8,896 bases of DNA. Origin: Chloroflexota bacterium. GTDB lineage: Bacteria > Chloroflexota > Dehalococcoidia > Dehalococcoidales > RBG-16-60-22. Of this stretch, positions 5,810 to 8,896 are shown piece by piece. The notes under the pieces are model-generated. The model was not told the DNA's origin. It saw nothing but the letters and a program-made list of their open reading frames with translations, and made no database searches. The translations under genes were made by a program, and so were the position numbers. The number at the start of each line of letters is the position of its first letter. The stretch's first letter is position 1. The stretch lies in the NCBI GenBank assembly GCA_025358235.1, contig JANYKH010000002.1, forward strand, positions 1 through 8,896. The letters run 5' to 3'.

Positions 5810-6523
5810 TTATCTGTTTTTGGACAACGCCAGTTTCAGGTTGATATTGCCGGTGTATAGGGCTTTGCCGATGATGGCGCCTTCCGCGCCGAGCTGGCGC
5901 AGCATCGTAAGATGGGTAAGGTTGGAAACGCCGCCTGCCACGACAACCGGGAAAATTATAGCCTGAATCATTTCCGTGATGGCTGTGAAATTAGGCTCAG
6001 TGAGGGTGCCGTCTCGGGAAATATCGGTGTAGATGAAGCGGCGCGCCCCGGCCTTGATCATTTTCTTGGCGAAGTCAATGGCTTTGGTATTGGTCTTTTC
6101 TTTCCAGCCGTGAATGGCGATATAGCCATCCCAGGCGTCAATGCCGACAATTACCGATTCCCGGTAGGACTGGCAGGCCAGTTCCACGAGGCGGGGGTTC
6201 TCAATGGCCGCAGTCCCGATGACGACGCGATCCAGACCCATTTTGAGCATTTCCTTCACGGTGGTAATATCCCGCACCCCACCCCCCAATTGGACGGGGA
6301 CCTGCATGACGCGGACGATATCCCGAACAATATCCAGGTTATTGCGTCCGGTATCCCCGGCGGCGTCCAGATCGACGAGATGGATTCGGGGAACGCCCAA
6401 AGACTGCCAGCGGAGAGCTACTTCCAGCGGATCTTCTGAAAATACGGTTTCCTGATTATAATCACCCTGATACAGTCTGACACAGTGTCCGTTCTTAAGA
6501 TCGATGGCGGGTATTATCTCGAT
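5810..6523 (-). CDS. hisA: ProFAR isomerase (HisA), ATC start proposed
   Basis: HisA, the (beta-alpha)8-barrel enzyme that isomerises ProFAR to PRFAR in histidine biosynthesis; cytoplasmic. From ATC 6523 it has 237 residues, close to the family norm. It opens EIIPAIDLKNGHCVRLYQGD, with catalytic Asp8. Also visible are VQLGGGVR (phosphate binding, 77-84), GIDAWDGYIAIHGW (127-140), the second catalytic aspartate in YTDISRDGT (Asp167), and VVAGGVSN near the C-terminus. The first standard start codon (TTG at 6400) would remove 41 residues, including strand 1 and Asp8, and cannot give a working barrel. ATC at 6523-6521 sits exactly where homologues have Met, eight bases after AAGGGGG. It is transcribed alone from its own promoter and ends at the shared terminator. 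Confidence 0.96.
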   Translation of the reverse strand: MEIIPAIDLKNGHCVRLYQGDYNQETVFSEDPLEVALRWQSLGVPRIHLVDLDAAGDTGRNNLDIVRDIVRVMQVPVQLGGGVRDITTVKEMLKMGLDRVVIGTAAIENPRLVELACQSYRESVIVGIDAWDGYIAIHGWKEKTNTKAIDFAKKMIKAGARRFIYTDISRDGTLTEPNFTAITEMIQAIIFPVVVAGGVSNLTHLTMLRQLGAEGAIIGKALYTGNINLKLALSKNR

Positions 6524-6538
6524 TTTGTTTGCCCCCTT
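6521..6538 (-). promoter_or_regulatory. Ribosome binding site and ATC start codon of hisA
   Basis: On the minus strand AAGGGGG (6538-6532), the eight-base spacer CAAACAAA and ATC (6523-6521) precede GAG ATA ATA CCC, the start of EIIPAIDL. The frame stays open farther upstream but contains no ATG, GTG or TTG close by. The position matches the usual Met of HisA exactly. Confidence 0.65.
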
Positions 6539-6594
6539 GATAAAACCGGGAACAGATTCAAAATAAATGTTCCGGAATTAAATAAAGTGCCCGA

Positions 6595-6624
6595 ATTATA
6601 TCATTTCCAGACTGCCATGAACAA
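6595..6624 (-). promoter_or_regulatory. Promoter for hisA
   Basis: On the minus strand a perfect TATAAT (6600-6595) lies 18 bases downstream of a weak -35 box, TTGTTC (6624-6619). Transcription would start near 6588, giving a leader of about 65 bases before the ATC start of hisA. The -10 is strong and the -35 is poor, so confidence is moderate. Confidence 0.45.
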
Positions 6625-6845
6625 GGCCGCAGGTATCAAGACAATATTTTCCAATCACACAAGACGGGGCAACATCCTGTAGTTGCAAGAATAGTAGTTG
6701 AATGGCTAATGTAACGCCACGTTTGAATTTAATTGAGAAACTCATAAATATACTGGACCAGTGACACCATTATTCAAATTAAGCTACTATTTCAACGAAT
6801 ATTTGAACTATTTCGAATAATATAGAAATTTTTAAGTTGGTATGG
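6625..6845. other. AT-rich divergent intergenic region with small dyads
   Basis: There is no convincing gene between the hisA promoter and the pan promoter. The stretch is AT-rich and contains several short inverted repeats: AATAGTAG (6690-6697) with CTACTATT (6784-6791), TTTGAAT (6722-6728) with ATTCAAA (6772-6778), and the odd palindrome ACTGGACCAGT (6752-6762). GTAGTTG is repeated directly at 6679 and 6694. The dyads lie upstream of the pan promoter and could be regulator binding sites, but nothing identifies a regulator. Confidence 0.35.
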
Positions 6846-6874
6846 TTGACAATCCAAACGGCAGGGGTTACACT
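6846..6874 (+). promoter_or_regulatory. Promoter for the pantothenate operon
   Basis: A perfect TTGACA (6846-6851) is followed by a 17-base spacer and TACACT (6869-6874), the same -10 hexamer as in the tRNA-Glu promoter. Transcription would start near 6881, giving a leader of about 135 bases before the first gene at 7018. That is unusually long for this window. Confidence 0.65.
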
Positions 6875-6950
6875 ATTTCTGTGGGCCACCGACCTTTTGG
6901 CGATGAGCTCTATCCCTTATCCTCTCACCAGTCGCTTGGATCTGGCAAAA

Positions 6951-7010
6951 GACCGAGACGGCACAGTAGTTGCTCGATTTCCTCTCGGTCAAGCCGGGGG
7001 GTTTTTTTTT
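6951..7010 (+). promoter_or_regulatory. Leader hairpin and G6-T9 tract before the pan genes
   Basis: Within the predicted leader an 8-bp perfect inverted repeat, GACCGAGA (6951-6958) and TCTCGGTC (6983-6990), encloses a 24-base loop. It is followed by GCC, a G6 run (6996-7001) and nine T residues (7002-7010), ending just before the start codon. The T tract is 11 bases from the stem, so it is not a classical terminator. It could be an attenuator or translational control element, or chance. I recognise no known riboswitch class. Confidence 0.3.
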
Positions 7011-7017
7011 GGTTCAA

Positions 7018-7902
7018 ATGACCAGAAAGATTGGGTTTATCGGAGCCGGAACCGTAGGCACGGCCATCGCCTGTTTGCTCGGGCGTAAAGGCTACAACGT
7101 GACTATCGTTTCCAGCCGCACTGATAAGTCTGCCCGCCAATTCATCGAGCGAGTTCCGGGCTGCCGCATCGCGGCGACCAATCAGGAAGTGGCGAATAAG
7201 GCGGACATCGTTTTCATTACCACTCCGGACGCCATAATTCCGACAATCGCCGCAGAACTCAGTTGGCATCCAGGGCAAAGCGTTATCCACTGCAGCGGCG
7301 CAGATACTGCCGCCACCCTCCAGCCCGCCCGCCAGTCCGGCGCAACTACCGGAACATTTCACCCTCTGCAGACTTTCGCCAACTGTCCCCAGGCCATCAT
7401 CAATCTACCCGGTTCCACTTTCGCGATTGAAGCTGAAGAACCTCTCCTTGGTACCTTGAAAAAGATGGCGGAAGATATTGGAGGTCGCTGGATAGTCCTC
7501 AAAGCAGAAGACCGGGTACTGTATCACGCTTCGGCGGTTATCGCCAGCAACTACCTGGTTACGCTGGTCAAGATGGCCACCGACCTCTGGCAGACCTTTG
7601 GAATACCCCCTGAAGAGGCCACCAAGGCCCTGCTACCCTTGATTAAGGGAACCTTGAACAATATCGAGAACGTAGGCATTCCGGGCTGCCTTACCGGTCC
7701 TGTGGCCCGCGGTGACGCCGGCACGGTACGCAAGCATCTCGAATCGATAGCCAAATCGGCACCGGAATTGCTGGACATTTATATTCAACTTGGCCGCCAG
7801 ACGATACCGATCGCCCTGGCTAAAGGTAAAATCGACGAAAATCAAGCACGGCTGCTCGAATACGTTTTGGACCAGGCAGCTGTGCAGGGAGTAAAAGCAT
7901 GA
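7018..7902 (+). CDS. Rossmann-fold DUF2520 protein, candidate ketopantoate reductase
   Basis: An NAD(P)-dependent oxidoreductase-like protein of 294 residues with an N-terminal Rossmann domain and a C-terminal DUF2520 helical domain. The dinucleotide site GFIGAGTVG (6-14, GxGxxG) is followed by IVSSRT, in which the basic residue after strand 2 would favour NADPH. Family hallmarks are VIHCSGAD (His91) and [10 protein letters not shown] (His115). The C-terminal half carries [16 protein letters not shown], typical of this family. It is the first gene of an operon with panD and panB, and no classical panE is present here. I infer that it reduces 2-dehydropantoate to pantoate, possibly as the alternative reductase called PanG in other bacteria; I could not confirm that this family and PanG are the same. 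ATG 7018 is chosen; an in-frame TTG at 7009, seven bases after the G6 run, is the alternative. Its stop overlaps the panD start (ATGA). Confidence 0.85.
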   Translation: MTRKIGFIGAGTVGTAIACLLGRKGYNVTIVSSRTDKSARQFIERVPGCRIAATNQEVANKADIVFITTPDAIIPTIAAELSWHPGQSVIHCSGADTAATLQPARQSGATTGTFHPLQTFANCPQAIINLPGSTFAIEAEEPLLGTLKKMAEDIGGRWIVLKAEDRVLYHASAVIASNYLVTLVKMATDLWQTFGIPPEEATKALLPLIKGTLNNIENVGIPGCLTGPVARGDAGTVRKHLESIAKSAPELLDIYIQLGRQTIPIALAKGKIDENQARLLEYVLDQAAVQGVKA

Positions 7903-8321
7903 TCAGATCCATGCTTAAAAGCAAAATACACCGCGCCAGAGTAACCGATACCAACATCAACTACGAAGGCAGCATCACCATTGACACACGGCTGATGAAG
8001 GCCGCGGATATTCTGCCTTTCGAGCAGGTGGCGGTGGTTAACGTGAATAACGGCGCCCGCTTTACCACATATGTCATCGAGGGTAAAGAAGGCAGCGGCG
8101 ATATGTGCCTCAACGGCGCGGCAGCCCGCCTAGCAGTCCAGGGGGACATCGTCATCGTCATTTCTTATGCCGATATGACGACTGAAGAAGCTCTAAACTA
8201 CAAGCCCCGCGTGGTCCACGTGAACGCGCGCAACGAACAGATTAAGTACGACCGGCAGACAGTGCAGAAAGCGCTGGAACACATGGATATTTCCGAACTG
8301 GACGATAAACTGCGCTGGTAA
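7899..8321 (+). CDS. panD: Aspartate 1-decarboxylase proenzyme
   Basis: PanD, the pyruvoyl-dependent enzyme that decarboxylates aspartate to beta-alanine for pantothenate synthesis. The 140-residue proenzyme contains the self-cleavage site Gly24-Ser25 within NYEGSITID; Ser25 becomes the pyruvoyl cofactor. Other family hallmarks are [12 protein letters not shown] (5-16), [14 protein letters not shown] (about 47-60) and CLNGAAARL (about 70-78). The body is typical in length, with a C-terminal tail of ordinary size. ATG 7899 overlaps the stop of the DUF2520 gene by four bases (ATGA), so the two are probably translationally coupled. panB begins 51 bases after its stop. Confidence 0.97.
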   Translation: MIRSMLKSKIHRARVTDTNINYEGSITIDTRLMKAADILPFEQVAVVNVNNGARFTTYVIEGKEGSGDMCLNGAAARLAVQGDIVIVISYADMTTEEALNYKPRVVHVNARNEQIKYDRQTVQKALEHMDISELDDKLRW

Positions 8322-8372
8322 TCAGTTAGACAAAGAAGATAGTCGTTTAAGGAAGACAGCCACTTAGTTAAT

Positions 8373-8896
8373 ATGCGAGTTTCCATCAATCAGATTAAAG
8401 AGATGAAGGCGAAGGGTGAGAAGATCACCATGCTCACCTGCTACGATTACGGGACGGCCCGGATCGTGGATGACGCCGGCATTCCCCTGATTCTGGTTGG
8501 TGACTCTTTAGGAATGGTCGTTCTGGGCTATGATTCCACAATACCGGTAACCATGGCAGACATGATCCACCACACCCGTGCCGTGGTCCGGGGCTCAACA
8601 AAAGCATTAGTTGTGGGTGACATGCCCTTTATGACATATCAGGTCAGCGTGGCCGATGCGCTCCACAACGCTGCACGCTTCATTCAAGAAGCCGGTGCGC
8701 AAGCAGTTAAGCTCGAAGGGGGCCTGGCTGTTGCGGACACAGTACGCCGGATTGTCGAGTGCGGAATACCTGTTGTGGGTCACATCGGCCTCACGCCACA
8801 ATCTATCAACCAGCTTGGCGGTTACAAAATTCAGGGCAAAACCCCTGAAGCCGCCGCCCGATTACTTAAAGACGCCCAGGCCCTGGAGCAGGCGGG
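8373..8896 (+). CDS. panB: Ketopantoate hydroxymethyltransferase, 3' end outside the window
   Basis: PanB, which transfers a hydroxymethyl group from methylene-tetrahydrofolate to ketoisovalerate, forming ketopantoate, the substrate for the reductase step in this pathway; cytoplasmic. The window contains 174 complete codons of a protein that usually has about 265-280. The magnesium- and substrate-binding residues are present: Asp44 in VGDSLGMV, Asp83 in VGDMPF and Glu115 in [21 protein letters not shown] follows as expected. ATG 8373 opens the conserved [15 protein letters not shown]; no clear Shine-Dalgarno sequence lies close to it (AAGGAAG ends about 18 bases upstream). It follows panD in the same operon, and panC may lie beyond the right edge. 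Confidence 0.96.
   Translation, partial: MRVSINQIKEMKAKGEKITMLTCYDYGTARIVDDAGIPLILVGDSLGMVVLGYDSTIPVTMADMIHHTRAVVRGSTKALVVGDMPFMTYQVSVADALHNAARFIQEAGAQAVKLEGGLAVADTVRRIVECGIPVVGHIGLTPQSINQLGGYKIQGKTPEAAARLLKDAQALEQA

Noticed and set aside
5810..6400. hisA starting at the TTG at 6400
   Set aside because: This would delete 41 residues including the first barrel strand and the catalytic Asp8, which are perfectly encoded upstream.
5912..6439. Plus-strand open frame of 175 codons over hisA
   Set aside because: It is the reverse-strand shadow of the HisA coding sequence, with no motif of its own.
6485..6682. Plus-strand open frame of 65 codons over the hisA 5' end
   Set aside because: Its first part is antisense to the conserved N-terminus of hisA and the rest covers the hisA leader and promoter; no family resemblance.
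6925..7362. Minus-strand frame ending in a segment like REEIEQLL, reminiscent of an integrase N-terminus
   Set aside because: Most of it is antisense to the DUF2520 gene, and the short resemblance is not enough to claim an integrase remnant.

Overview
The window reads as a stretch of bacterial chromosome, most likely from an uncultured anaerobic member of the Chloroflexota (Dehalococcoidia-like). That placement is an inference from gene content: an rplU-rpmA-rpmE-DUF1385 block, a pan cluster carrying a Rossmann/DUF2520 protein in place of a classical panE, dispersed his genes and a multihaem cytochrome. I see no insertion sequence, phage gene, CRISPR array or other mobile element, and base composition looks even across the genes.

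Layout, left to right. A tRNA-Glu(CUC) on the minus strand is cut by the left edge and has its own promoter. Next, also on the minus strand, is a two-gene unit transcribed leftward: a GYD-domain protein and a RecB-like PD-(D/E)XK nuclease with four cysteines suited to an iron-sulphur cluster. A divergent promoter region follows, then the plus-strand ribosomal operon rplU-rpmA-rpmE, which ends in an intrinsic terminator. A DUF1385 membrane protein starts almost on top of that terminator. hisI (minus) overlaps the 3' end of DUF1385 tail to tail. A monocistronic, lipid-anchored eight-haem cytochrome c (plus) and hisA (minus) then converge on a shared bidirectional terminator. After a roughly 490-base AT-rich divergent region comes the pantothenate operon on the plus strand: DUF2520 protein (candidate ketopantoate reductase), panD and panB, with panB cut by the right edge.

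The most unusual observation concerns translation starts. Four of the twelve protein genes (nuclease, rplU, cytochrome, hisA) have no ATG, GTG or TTG at the position their protein families require. Each has ATT or ATC exactly there, 5-10 bases downstream of a purine-rich Shine-Dalgarno-like run. If confirmed, AUU/AUC initiation is a recurrent habit in this genome, and standard gene callers would truncate these proteins.

Functionally the window is mostly housekeeping (ribosome, histidine and pantothenate/CoA biosynthesis, tRNA). The accessory points of interest are the extracytoplasmic multihaem cytochrome, which implies cytochrome-based electron transfer, and the nuclease/GYD pair.
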